From Istiophorus platypterus (lineage: Eukaryota > Chordata > Actinopteri > Istiophoriformes > Istiophoridae), in NCBI GenBank assembly GCA_016859345.1, contig CM029121.1, positions 8,831,911 through 8,895,910 on the forward strand: 64,000 nucleotides of DNA, written 5' to 3'. Below are positions 51,731 to 64,000 of the stretch, one piece after another. The translations under genes were made by a program, and so were the position numbers. How positions within the stretch are numbered: the stretch's first letter is position 1; every line of letters starts with the position of its first letter. Under the pieces are notes generated by a model. It was not told where the DNA came from. It was given only the letters and a program-made list of their open reading frames with translations, and did no database searches.

Positions 51731-53130
51731 TACACCTCTGATACTCAGTAATTTGAAAGAAATCAAAATGATGCTACTGATCACAAAATTAAAGCCAAGA
51801 GAGAGGTTAAAGGTTTGTGTGGGACCCAACCTTTGTTTTGTAAGGAATCAGCGCCACTCTACTGTCAGCCCCTCTATCTGTAAAAACTTGAGTTTCGTGC
51901 TGAAATTGTCCGGGATCCTGAGCTAATTCATGAAAACCAATATAGTCCCAGTCCAAGTGGCAACACGTGATGAAAGGGAGGCAGGTAAAGAGGTCAGCTG
52001 GCTTCCTTTTCACACCCTGCCAACTCCTCGCTGCAGTGTAAACAGCAGGCCCTGGGTTTGGCTCTGCCTCAGTCAGTCAGGATCAGGGCCGAAGGCTGCA
52101 GCGCCAGCATAGACAGAAAGGGCCTTTTTCCAACACAAGCATGGAGATAACAAGCTACATCATTGCCCCTGTTGGTGAACACGAATTGCTTAATTCTAGC
52201 CTTAAAAAATGTGCACACAATGTTTAAGGGCATTCTGCACCTGCATAAGTTGTGCAAAGTCTGTGGTTATGTATGTGCAATCGCAAATATCTCCGCTTGA
52301 TAAATCACCTGTGACAGACCCCCTGTAGTATCGTTTTAGTATATATGCAAAATATTGTAAAGCACTAGTTCCTCTGTACCACAGTATAGATCAGAGAACA
52401 TCAACATCGACTAAAACAATATAGTGAGTCCTTGATCGATTGAGTGTCAGTTGGAATCAGCCAATGTTCATAACAAATGACTAAATCAATGGTCCTTAAT
52501 TTGCTTGTCAATAATAATGGAAAGATGATCAAAAGTAGAGATGGCAGATACATGATAGTTATTCAAATAGATATCAGGCATCCCAAGCCTGTTCCTGTTT
52601 ATCTGCACTAGGAATCAAGATGCTTGGGTTGATTGCTGTGAAGTACAAATTGATGTGCAGTCAAGCTTATGGTTTCCTCAGTCTCTGTCAAGCATCTGTC
52701 AGGCCTGTGACAGCATGCTGAAATCAATAACAGATAACGGAGAATTTCAAGGCTATGATCCAAAAAAAAAAAAAACAAAAACAAAAAGCAAAACAAAACA
52801 AAAAAAAACAGGCGGATGTGTTCGCTTCAGATTCTTAGGAGCAATTTCTTGGCACATGACATGTTTTCCATGCAGGGTTCAACAGAACCAGAGAGCCACA
52901 GACTCGAGGTGCATCTTGTGTATTAAAAGTGAATTGTTAAGTTGATCTTACCATTTTTTCTGTCTGAAAGAAATCAAAATTTCCATCTTTGAAGAGTTTT
53001 ACAAAGGATAAAAAGACGTAATAGGTCACTTCTCCCATTAAATTACACCAAACCAGGGGTTCAGCGGAACAGAATATTATTTGGAAGTAGGGAGACCAAA
53101 TATCATGGGTAAACTTTACAGATAGGGCTG

Positions 53131-53320
53131 CAACTAATTCATATTTTCATTAATCAGTAAATGTGTTGATTATTCTTTCCCTTTATTGATTAATTGTTGG
53201 TCCATAAAATGTCACAAAATCGTAAAAAATGCCCATCACAATTTCCAAAGGCCCAAGGTGATATACTCAAATTGCTTGTCCCACTTTTTAGTTTAATACA
53301 ATAGGCCGAGACCGAGAAGA
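53131..53320 (+). mobile_element. Teleost 'GGGCTGCAACTAA' repeat (5' half)
   Basis: Starts GGGCTGCAACTAATTCATAT, continues with ATTAATCAGTAAATGTGTTG, TGGTCCATAAAATGTCAC and AAAAATGCCCATCAC, then CCAAAGGCCCAAGGTGATAT, all in the order of a family abundant in fish genomes. It lacks a recognisable 3' end. Confidence 0.7.
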
Positions 53321-53526
53321 CCAGCAAATGTTCACATTTGTGTAGGTGACAGTGGCAATTTTATGACATTTTATATGTCTAGAAGTGAACTAAATGATTA
53401 AGGAAATATCAAAATAGATCCCTTTTAATTTTCTGCTTTTACATAGTCTCATACTTTTCTCTGTGATATGTATTGCATCAGCTGATAAATTATAATTTTA
53501 TCAACCCCAAAAAGCCTCACAAGAAC

Positions 53527-53547
53527 AAAAAAAAAAAAAAAAAAAAC
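53527..53547 (+). repeat. Poly-A tract
   Basis: About 20 consecutive A residues. Confidence 0.85.
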
Positions 53548-56500
53548 AAGCCCAAAATTCCTCTCCTGACTTCTGACACTCAACTCTTTGACCCGTCTAA
53601 TGGTTTTAATGTTAACTAAACAAGACAAGCAAAGAGATCACAGTTCATTGGCATGTAGGCTGTTTTTTCAGGGAGAGAAGAAGAAAGCAGGTCATACCCA
53701 ACTCCAACCAACCATACTTAGAATAAAAACATCCCTTTTTCGGCTCAAAACGGAGCAAGAATCTGGGAGGCTGGTCTCAGAGGGTTAATAATGGTGTAAT
53801 TAAATCTGTCATGCAAGAACTAAGCATCATCTCTTGCTATGTTAAGTCAGCAGGGACAAAAGTGCTTCCCTCTGTGGGGTTTTTATATGACAGCTTATGA
53901 AGATGCATCAAAGACCACGCATGGGGAATGAGAACATACAATGACCTCTATGACACACTTTGGAGAAAGTTAGCAGTAAACATCTAACACACTTTGAAGG
54001 AAACAGATCTTTAATAGTCTGCAGTCCTCTCCTGCAAAGATCCATATGCCCACTCCACAGGACAGGTTGCAGCATGTGTTTCTGTTAGGCAGAGACTGGT
54101 GATGGAGAGAACACGAAGACGGGAGTTCTAGACACGGAAATAATCAGGTTGTGTATTTAGACAAAATCTTGTTTTTCCTCTACAATATTAAAATTCCAAA
54201 CAAAATGTTTTATGTGGATGATAAAAAAAAAGCAGAAAAATCACAACAGCTTTGACTCGACACACACTCGAAATCTCCTGGCATCCGGATAAGCGGCAGG
54301 ATTTCACACATTTGCAGAACTCACACAAGAATTACACACGTGCATGCAAGCCTTTACACACACATCCCCACCCCCCAGTATGCATACACACACAACATGC
54401 CTTTGCTTTTCACTGGTTGTATTACATCATCCTCTAACCTAAAAATAGAGCCCGAGATTAGGCCATTGGGCTACACATTTGACAGCACTCCTTTTATATA
54501 CTGTAAACACAGTCACTGCCAGTAGTAATAATTGATAGACTATGAATAAGAATTGATTTCAAAGCCTTTCAGCTTTTTATGATTAATGTGAATCAAAACT
54601 CGTAGTGGTGTGCAAATCTTGTTTTGTTGTTTTGCTTCTTTGGTCACTGTGGAGGAGAAATCTAGGATGCCATGTTATTCTTTGTTTATTTTCCCTGCAT
54701 CTAATTTAATTTGCATTCCAGGATCAAAGACACAGAGTTTAAAAAAAATCTAATCAACAGAATAGATAGATAGAAAGATAATAATATATTATCCAAAACA
54801 TTTCAGTTTCTCTGTCAATATAACAGTGAAATACCAAGAAAAACCACAGGAGTTTGATCCTGTTTTGTAGGTAAACAAGTTAAGTAGACTGCTGATCGAC
54901 CATTGCAGTATAGGATATCTGGGCTGACTAGGATGACTGTAAGCTTGTGTTTGTGTCCTTAAATAGCTTTTGTGCTGTGTCAGTCAGGCATGACTGAAGC
55001 TCAGAGGACACCCTGGAGATGAAAGTAATATCCAGGCCTATCTCCTCCTCTCATCCATCAGTAGACTTGGCAGAGAGCTGGAGGGAATTCAGGATGCAAT
55101 GTCATCTTTCTCCCTGAGCGGTGATAACGGAAAAAAAAAAAAAAACTAGGAAAAAAAAAGGAAAATTTTGCTCTAAAAACCTGTTATAACAGCTGGATTT
55201 GACCTTTTTATGTCTCTACTCATTTCTTTCCTATTTGCTTTGTGACAACTTTCATTTTCTCCTTGTTCTTGTTAGTTAATTATCACCTTAGCAGCCTGCA
55301 TGTTCTTACTATGATCATCAAGGTCAATGGCTGCATTACAGTATTACTATAATACTGATTACAAAATAATAAACCAGCAGGTGTGGCCTATTAAGCGGCT
55401 TGGTCATTATATGCAAATTGTTTGGACTAGCAGTTAGAAAAAGTTCACCAACACCACCATCATCATCACTATCAGATAATCTGTCAAGGATCAGCTCTTC
55501 TTTTTGGAATATACATCGATTATCTTTTTTACTGAGAGACAAGAAAATAATCAAGGTGATAAGTTTATCACTCAAAATTGTACCACATCAATCCATCCAT
55601 TATGAAAATATTATAATCATTTAGCTTAGTCAATTGACAGAGCCTATATCAATAACTATATTGACAACTGATTAAGTGTTTAAGCCATTTATCAAGCAAA
55701 AGAATTAAAATATGTTGGTTCAAGCTTCTCCTATTTGAAGACTTGCAGAGTTTCTGTATTTCATATTGTTGTAAACTTGAGATTTTTTGGGTTCACGACT
55801 GTTTGTTGGATAAACAACCAATATGAAGATGCAGCTTTAGGATCTGAAAATCCTGAGAGGTATACTTTTCTCATAAATGAATTGAATAATCAAAAAGTAA
55901 CCTCAGTAAACAATAATGAAAATAATCATTTGTTGCAGTCCATGTTATTTTGTACTTCTTAACAGCTTAATATACAAATTCTACATGATGTACTTCCTTC
56001 ATTCTATATCGAGTAATTTCTCCCGGATCTAATAATTTTCCTTCCTTTTAATTTTCTCCAGTTCACTTCAAGCAAGTAAGCTGTTGCTGAGTCTCTGACA
56101 GAAACACATCCACGTCATCAAGCTTGAGTATGTCTTTTCTGTTTTATGACTACGCTTGAATCTGTGTCTCTCTCTGAATAGTAGCATACTTTTCATTCAG
56201 TCGTCACACTAGCATAACCATGGCATCATCTGGTTAGAGCATCACATTACTATGAATATTTGTTTACACCCCTATAGAACTTCAATACATGTCACTACAG
56301 CCGCTATACTGTAAAGCAATGTGACGTGATTGACGTTGAAAGGGTTTTGTATTGACTTTTTATCAAAAGGGAGCATTCAAAAATTATTCAGTTTTTCAAA
56401 AACTGTTTAACCTAATTTGGAATCACACACAGTAATACAAACATGCCACATTAACTTTGCAGTCACACTGTGATGCCTCCAACTAGAATTTCCTTAGCAA

Positions 56501-59500
56501 AAGTGTTTGAGTGTATGTGTGTGTGGCTGCCCTGTGCCATGCTGTACATAACAATCAAGGTGCAAGCAAGATAGAGGAAAACAAGGCAATTTACAAAATT
56601 AGGCTGTTTTGCTCTACACTCTAATTCTTTAGGTTTATTCTTTCATTTGCATTTCAGAAAAGGAATGAACCTTTGCCAGGGATGTCTATTATTATTGTGT
56701 CTGCTTGGAAACCTAAGCTGTAAACAATAGGCAGGAATGTGAAGCCCCAGGCAAAACTCTCGACAGGTAAATCTGGCAGTACAGTAGTCATATGATGATA
56801 TTACGAGATGCCTTATAAGGAATAGAGCCTATTTACACTAGTGTGGAAAGAATGTTGTCTTAACCAAGAAATATAATTAACTGGAATGGCAGTAATAATG
56901 GATCACTCTGATCACTTATCACTGCACATCAGTATAATGATAGTACACACAAGGCTCAAGTCAACAGAGTGGATGAATAGCTGCATCACTCTCTTTGATA
57001 TTTGTTATTGTCTAGATATGCTCATTATGAGCCTTGGGTTCTATTCATATACACAGGAAAAGAAAGTTGTGTGTCTACTCACAGCAGCAGACAAAGCCTC
57101 AAAGCTTGCCGAGGACACAAACATTTCTTGACGGAAACTCAACTTGCTTCTGGCAGAGGCCATCGCCAAACCATCTGGCATTTGAATCACGTCTGCATGA
57201 ACCAACTCCAGCGGCAGATCAGCCTCTGAGCCAGTAAACATACAAATGCTGTCCTCTTTTAAAACACTAAACAGACAGACACATTAATACTCAGCGCAGT
57301 GGAAAAACATCATGTTCTCAGTCAAATTCATCACTTCTGCGGTGTCCAGAGACATAAAATGCAACACGTGCTTTGCTGTATCCTCTGTTTTTGCCAGCCT
57401 TGTTACTGCGTACATCAGTGTTTGACTACTATACAGTATGCAGTATGCTGGATGCTGGATGCATGTGGGAAAATATTTGATACCCCTTTCATTTTTTCAT
57501 CTCAACAAGAAAAGTACAATTCTTCTATAACAAGAACTTTCCAGGTATCTGTGAAAAACAATAGTTAATCTGGATGATATGTGCTTTACTGTGATATATA
57601 TAGTAGTAAAAGCAGTATGCACTACCTACCTGCTAGAGTTAAACTCCAATAGCACTTGACCTTCTCTAATCATGTATTCTACAGGTCTGAAGTGATTGTA
57701 GATCAGAGGTCCTACTCAAAGATTAATACTAGTCTGATCCGATCAGTTGTGCTGCCAAGACAACCTTCAATTCTGTCCAAAAACAGAGCCAAGACTTAAC
57801 TAAATCTGAGCCCCATCACTTCTGAATCTATTGGCCTATATCAGACCCATTCTAACCATGACTAGGTATTTGAAATGGATTGGTTTTAAGGTGAAAAATA
57901 AATACGACAATGAAAAAAATTAACTCACAGTCCCTCTCTGAGACTACTAAAGGGCTTATTTGATAATGACAAGGGGTCTTTAATTTCATTTTTAAGAAAT
58001 TCGTGTTAGTAACAGCTCCAGAGGAGCCTTTTCCCAGACTGCTTGCTTACGGATGTCAAATATGGTCAATTAGAGCAGCCTACCACTAACTGCTGCAGCT
58101 ATCTAATTGAGGAAACTTCTCAAATCCCAACTTGAATGCCACTTCTCCCACCTTCATCCCTTTGATAACAAGAGTAGAGCAGGCGCTGCAGCTACCCAAC
58201 CATAAACAGGGAGAACCGCAAGAGGAATGGAAGGAACAAAAACACTGTAAAGCACGGCTATTCATTCCCTTATGCCATCAATAGACCTGCTCATAAACAC
58301 CTTCATGTTTTGTTTTTTTTGTTTTATGAGGGGTTTTTTACACTTGGTATTCAGTGTTAGTCATTTGAATACTTCACACTAGAGTTTACACTGAGAAGGA
58401 GGCATGTACTGAGTTACTCATATACTTAAATTATTCCTTCCCGGGGAACCAGGAAGTGTAATCCGAGACCAGTGGGCAAACAAAATCAACACAGACTAGT
58501 CTCCAAGGCTTAGTCATGACCAGTGTGGAATGGAGGCATGAGGGAAGGAAGGGGAGAATGGCTCAGACTGGATACAGGACCTGTTCAAACGATTCTTTAG
58601 TGGGGAAATCCCATGGAATCTGAACATGAAAATAATCAAAAGATGGACAGGAATTTGGCCTATAGTACATCCAACAATACCTATAATGTCAATTAAATGG
58701 GTTCTATTGTTTCCTGAGAAACCAAACATCTCAAATTCATTCCTTTGCTACTTTCCAGTCCTTTGTGTTCAAACACAAAGGATGATGGACAGGAAAAAAA
58801 ACAGCTGGGCCAAGACATAAAAACTAACATTCAAGGCCTCATAACTAGATTACACATTTCATACACAAGGGCTAAGCCATGGTATATTTCTTATTTTGGC
58901 AGGCCATGGGAACCTGCAGTGCAACTCTGTTCACAGTTTCAGCCCTTGTTCTTTCTTCCTCATATTAATTACAAAGCTAATGTTTAAACTTAGAAGCAGC
59001 TCAGAAAGCAGCCAGAAACCTACACTCAAGTGACAGTCAGGCAGGCGGCAAATTTCCAAAGAAAGAATGAGAAACAAACTGATATTCCAGCAACAGGCAT
59101 TGTGTGATTTCTTGCCAGGGCTGACTGAGCTGAAAGAGCAGAATTGTGGTTATGATTCTGTGAACAGTTGTTTTAATAGTGGAGACTTATCCTCTGATCC
59201 CTGCTTTTGACAGTTGTAAGAAAAAAGATAGTAAAATTAGAAAAAGCTGCTGTACTCCGATGCTAAACGTTAATCCAATTAATCAATCAAAAAGTAAGAA
59301 AAAAAGAAAAAAAAAATTCACTGAAAAACATCACCAAAACTCAATTGTCCCAGTTGAAGTCTACCAAGTGGACATGGTTTTTTCATTGTTCAACATTTTG
59401 AGAGTTATCATTTCCAGATTTGTCAACATCAGCGCATATTTATGAATAATTTTATGATTTCAATTTCATCTTAATACCCCAGAGGCTGCTTTTCTAAAGT

Positions 59501-60759
59501 GTGATGGGACATACAACAGCAACACACAGCCAGCACAAGCCATAATCCTTTCACATCCACGTTTGCTTATTTCTCTAATCTCTGTGCGTGGGCACAGCTG
59601 TGAGCAGTTCATGGTAAACAAGTCACGGGATGTGTAGGGATTGTGAGATGAGGGGAGTCAGTGGAATGAGCTACCAGTAGTCCTCTCGCCACCAAGACTG
59701 ACCAGTCAGCACCTCTATCCAGACCTGCAGAAGCGCAGACCTTTCTCCAGAGCTCAAAAACTTCCTCAAATGTGGCCCGGTGAAAGCCCATCAGAGTGCA
59801 GTGAAGAAGCTGCAGCAAACTAACAACCCCTGAGGGCCCACTGCAGTGGAGAAGTGGCTTGTATTTACACTGACCACACTTCAAGGGCGAAGACCAGGAT
59901 GCCTAATAGAATAACTGCAATCTGAAAATGTGGAGAGCAGGTAAACAAATATCAGCTGAGTCTAGACCTACCCTCTTTGGTATGAGGTATAGCCAGTGAG
60001 TGCATACTACTAAAGCTCGTCATTCAGAGTTGGCTTTGACTCAGTTGCTAACCAAATCTCTCATTTGCACTATTACCTCACTGACCCACTCTTGAATTCA
60101 CAATCAGTTCAACTGAGGGTTAAATTTTTGTTTACAGTGAAATAAGCAGCGGCTGTATTTTCAGCCGTGATAACATAAGAAAACCACACAGTTTCTTTCC
60201 CCATCCTCAAGTCAAACCCTTCAATAAATTCCATAAATATGACCCACAGCAAAATGATCAAATTAAGTCTGGATTCCTCACATATGCACATCAAACAGAC
60301 AGTAGCATGAGAATATGCACAACGGGCTTCCTTTTCAGCCTAACACTCATCAATCATTTCATTCCCCTCGTGCCAGTTCCACTAAATAGTTCAGCACACG
60401 GACAACCAAAGGAAGGTCAGCCTTCCTGTGCAAACTGTGCAGAGCAGCAGGCTCATCCAGTAGGAAGGTAACTGAACACCCACACAGACCAATGAAGCAT
60501 GCCAATAGCTTTACACAAACGAACATGAAAACGGAGTCCTCCGAAATTACACTTTAATCCACGTCACATATTACAAGATGCAGGCAGTTGTCAAACTGAG
60601 TGTTGGCAGGTGCTGCACAGATTACATATAAACACCAGATGAAGTGTTTACTTCAGTCAACTTTAAGTGCTTGGATACAAGTCATGTTTCAGTGTATGAA
60701 GAGGAATGAGGGCTGGGGAGATGGATTAACTGGAAAATAGGGGGGGAGTAAATTGACCT

Positions 60760-61390
60760 TAAAGGAGTTTTAGCTAAACCCAGTGTGAGAATCTTAATAG
60801 AGGACTGTGGGAAATTCTGTGTACTCTGCTGTTGTGAAATTTAAGTTAAAATTTCCCAAAAATTTTTGTCTATTGGCAGGAAAATACAGTGAATAATGAT
60901 GCTCAGATCCTCCAGAAGGTTTCAAAGAGTTTGCTTAATTGTATTTTAAAATGACACCTTTCAGTTTTAAGGGAAGATATGCAGTGAAACCTTGCAATGT
61001 CAAGAGAAAGCCTTTGTCAGTTTTGGTAACACTGTGCCTGCACAGGGGCCAAAACCAACACCTGTGCTCTCCTACTGTATCTGGCAACCTGCGCTGTAGC
61101 TGGAGAAGCTGCACAGAAATACAAGGTGGATGTTTTTGCATTTTTTTGTTTTCTCCACATTGGACCAAGATGATAAAATGTGTAAATAAGTCAGCTTTAG
61201 AGGTGATGCTCGGTGTAAGTTTGAGCTACGGACAGAGCGAGGCTACCTGTTTCCCCTGCCTTCAGTCTTTATGCTAAGCTAGGCTAAATATGTTTAGAAA
61301 ACAACTCTGTTAGTTAATGCAGAAACATGAAGAAAAAAAACAAGGCAAACAAAAATTTTCCAAAATGCTGAACTTTTTCTTTAAACACTT
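60760..61390 (+). mobile_element. Degenerate fish repeat with TTTAAAG-type ends
   Basis: The right part, TACCTGTTTCCCCTGCCTTC, then AGTCTTTATGCTAAGCTAGG and the end CCAAAATGCTGAACTTTTTC TTTAAA, follows a familiar fish repeat. The left end, TTAAAGGAGTTTTAGC, is a possible inverse counterpart. The left boundary is uncertain. Confidence 0.5.
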
Positions 61391-62602
61391 AATCAACCAT
61401 CAAAAAAGTAACTCTTATTAAAATAATGGTTTTATAGGTGGTTTCAGACAGTCACTTCACCATTCCTGACGCAGGGGTAAGCGAAGCATCAGTCTCAGGT
61501 ATAATTAAAACGGGTATGACTCATGGGGCCACAAACACAAGTCCTCCAATTAACTTTCATACTAACATTACTATGATAAGTCTAGCCTTCTGTTTGTCAT
61601 AGCATCAGCTGCTATGGAACTGAGGAGCATTTGGAAGTACATCACTGCAAGTGTATGTGAAATATGATGTGGTCTCGAGAGGGGTGAAGGTTTATTGGCG
61701 TGAAAGGGCCTGGCTTGGAAGGACTGTTAGTGGCTATAGACTGAGCAGCGGTTAGATGCTTCCTGAGGCCTGACAGCCAAAAAGGACAAACTGTTACGTA
61801 GGTTTCAAAATACACAGCTGTGTAAGAATAGGACCAGACTGGACAAGTATGGCTATCTGGCTACACCAGCCTAGCGCTACTGCGCTCTCATGTCTTAGAT
61901 TACAGAGACATGCAGGGTTTAGGCTTCAACAGGTGAGAATTTCAGAAGAGAGAATTCATGTACCTTAAAGTAACTGCTGAAATAATACATCACAGAGTGA
62001 TTATGACCAATAACGGCCACTTTAGGCATCCAAAGTTTGCTTAATAAAGATACAGGATGCATTACCAGACCAAATAATGGTTTACAGACGAGACAATATT
62101 AAAATTCAATAACAGTAAATGCAGCAACACCTTAGCCAACAGGCAAATATATAAATTATGCATGAAGTTCTCTGACTGCCCTAAATGTTTGGAGCACCAG
62201 CCAATGTCTAAGAAGTGTATAAGAATACTTATGTTGACAATAAGCAATAGTGCAGAGAATCAAAAAAGAACAAAGAAAAGATCTTCCCGTTATTCAGCAC
62301 CTTCTAAGCATGATTTTCATCTGTCTGCACAAAGACAGCTGAGACAAACACCAAGTTACGTCCCCGAAGGTTATTTCTGAATTGTTATTCGTTTAGATAT
62401 TACTTGAAAGATATTTAAGTTGTTATCAGACGTGGAAAAAGGGTTTAAATAACAAATGGTTAGGTTTAGGTGTACAGTAAGCCTAGTAGCAATTACAACA
62501 TGTTTAGGTATTAGATTGGAGGTGGCCGAGTTAAGTATGGGTTTGATATGATTCAGGTTAGAGTGAGGATTTGCACCATAAAAGTAAGAAAGTCAAAACA
62601 TG

Positions 62603-62744
62603 AGGTGTCCTGGCAGCTTATTGATTAAGTTGCCTTCCCTGTAACATCTCTGATTTGATTCTAGCCAAGCATGTTACGCGTCATAGACCTCTCTCTCTCA
62701 CGTTTCCTGTCTAACTAACTAATAAATGCAAAACGTCAAAAAAA
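62603..62744 (+). mobile_element. tRNA-derived SINE (degenerate)
   Basis: The head, AGGTGTCCTGGCAGCTTATT, resembles an A box and GATTTGATTCTAGCC a B box. The body, GTTACGCGTCATAGACCTCT, is followed by CTCTCTCACGTTTCCTGTCT, and the tail is AATAAATGCAAAACGTCAAA. This order matches a common fish tRNA-SINE. Confidence 0.65.
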
Positions 62745-64000
62745 TTTTGCCAAAAACATGAAAATATTGTAAGAATTTTTGGCTGCAAAGTTATTCAGTA
62801 GCACTAATGCCATCCTGCTATTGCCAGTCAATGAATTAGCTAACAAATAAAAATGCTATTTTTTTAAGAAGCAGCAACTACCAAATTTAAGCATAATCTA
62901 ATTTACAGTAGAGTCTAAAACCCTCTCCACTCTAGCAAACCTACTGCTTATTTACACATACTGCAAACCAAGGAGCAACATTAGCATTTATGTGAATTGT
63001 CACAAATATACAATAAAAATACCTGACTCTATAGCTGCTAAATTCTCCTCAGCGTTTACCAGTTAATCGCCAACTTTGTCTGCCATTTTGTGCTGGGAAG
63101 GTAGTTTACAGTTAGTTTATCAGTTTGTTAGTTCTTTTCCTCAATAGTTGCCTGCTTTTCCTGGAAATTAGGTCAATGGCAGCAAAGTTGGTTGAAAATT
63201 CTCTGGGGGTTCATAAATCAACTAGTAATTAAGAAATAACGATTAGTGGTCCTCCAAAAAATATCCCACCTTTTTCTGCAGCTAAATGTTTGAAGAGACT
63301 GACATGAGAAACTGATAACAAAACAAAAAGTTCCATTTAGCAGGAATATTAGCCTCTAAAAATCTGGATAACTATTGATTGAAAGTTTGATGGAAATTAT
63401 TTGAGACTTTACAGATATTAGGTACAGGATGCAATTCATAAGCACACCAGCATGGCAGCCTATGGCCTGTGGTTTCCAACAAAACACTGTTGTAAAACTT
63501 CTTGCTATATCTGAGACAATAACCCCTCTATAAACTGTGTTTTAAATATATTTAAACCTTGATAATCAGTGTCATTTATCAAACAGGCCGAAAAAAAATT
63601 ACCTTTCTTGGCAGTGCTAAAGTTCCAAGGGTCAGCAGACTGACAAGATGTAAACAGTCTCACTGGCCTGGCCTAAGGAGTGCATTTGTCATACTGACCT
63701 ACTTCTGACCTGCAAGGTAGAAGTAGCCAACAAGTAAATCTTTAATCCCCAGTTGCGAGAAATCAGCAGAGCAAATGGACTACTAGTAAGTCAGACGCAC
63801 AACATCAACCAGTGGCTTTATCAAAACCTCTCCAAGTCTGATCTGCATTATAACATGTTTCTAAGTTCTAAAACTTTATTGGTATTGAGGAGGGAGAGTG
63901 ATAGAGACATATCATCAACCAGCTCATATGTGGGACCTAAAAACCTAGGAAAGGGGAACCATTTCTTAACATAGGTCTTGAGTTTAAACTTTAGAGCTTT

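Larger units (their letters stand above)
50462..64000. other. Non-coding region upstream of the mical3 start exon (probable first intron)
   Basis: About 13.5 kb with no frame matching a protein family I know. Because the start exon has an upstream acceptor, most or all of this is probably intron of mical3, with the untranslated first exon beyond the window or unrecognised here. It contains repeat relics at 51690-51730, 53131-53320, 60760-61390 and 62603-62744, and AAAAC-type tracts at 51450-51480 and 52761-52809. Confidence 0.55.

Noticed and set aside
57041..57241. 66-codon minus-strand frame with protein-like composition
   Set aside because: No recognised family and no clear splice sites; possibly chance. 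A conservation search would decide.
59609..59884. 91-codon minus-strand frame (CTLMGFHRATFEEVFELW...)
   Set aside because: Protein-like in places but not recognised, and no convincing splice context linking it to mical3. Could be an unannotated exon, but unsupported.
1..64000. CRISPR arrays, bacterial operons, phage or plasmid functions
   Set aside because: Split exons, vertebrate splice signals and fish repeat families show this is a vertebrate chromosome; no spaced direct-repeat array was seen.

Overview
This window is vertebrate nuclear DNA, almost certainly from a teleost fish. Genes are split into many small exons with GT-AG (once GC-AG) introns, the introns are AT-rich and full of CA/GA/TA microsatellites, and the transposon relics belong to families common in fish genomes (a 'GGGCTGCAACTAA' element, a tRNA-derived SINE with a short A-rich tail, and small inverted-repeat elements). 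Both genes recognised lie on the minus strand, head to tail.

About 7.6-50.5 kb holds essentially a whole mical3 gene ([F-actin]-monooxygenase MICAL3, probably the mical3a copy). I placed 43 coding exons; their reading phases join without a break. From the N-terminus they encode the FAD monooxygenase (50.3-44.6 kb), a CH domain (43.8-42.3 kb), a basic linker, eight in-frame cassette exons (40.1-33.8 kb), a LIM domain (33.3-32.1 kb), an acidic and low-complexity stretch (31.9-24.5 kb), one 2,050-nt exon of Pro/Ser/Lys-rich sequence (24.4-22.4 kb), and the C-terminal coiled-coil bMERB (Rab-binding) domain (18.9-7.6 kb). With every cassette the product is about 2,493 residues. Leaving out the pre-LIM cassettes and two phase-0 exons near the C-terminus gives about 2,149, close to mammalian MICAL3 (about 2,000). 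The 3' UTR probably runs to a poly(A) signal near 5.89 kb.

About 0-4.8 kb holds the 5' part of ttc38 (tetratricopeptide repeat protein 38): a CpG-rich start region and five coding exons covering the first ~178 residues. The rest lies beyond position 1. The ttc38 start codon is about 1.2 kb downstream of the presumed mical3 poly(A) site.

About 50.5-64 kb has no recognisable coding sequence. It is probably the first intron or upstream region of mical3, because a splice acceptor precedes the start-codon exon. It carries transposon relics.

The most interesting parts are all in mical3: (1) a run of eight consecutive phase-0 exons between the CH and LIM domains, including a tandemly duplicated exon pair; (2) a read-through form of the exon after the LIM domain that ends in a very hydrophobic C-terminus, predicting a short membrane-associated isoform without the Rab-binding tail; (3) a possible alternative first exon at 40.4-40.6 kb encoding an N-terminal hydrophobic anchor. 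All calls come from reading the sequence and from remembered protein families; no alignment or transcript data were used.
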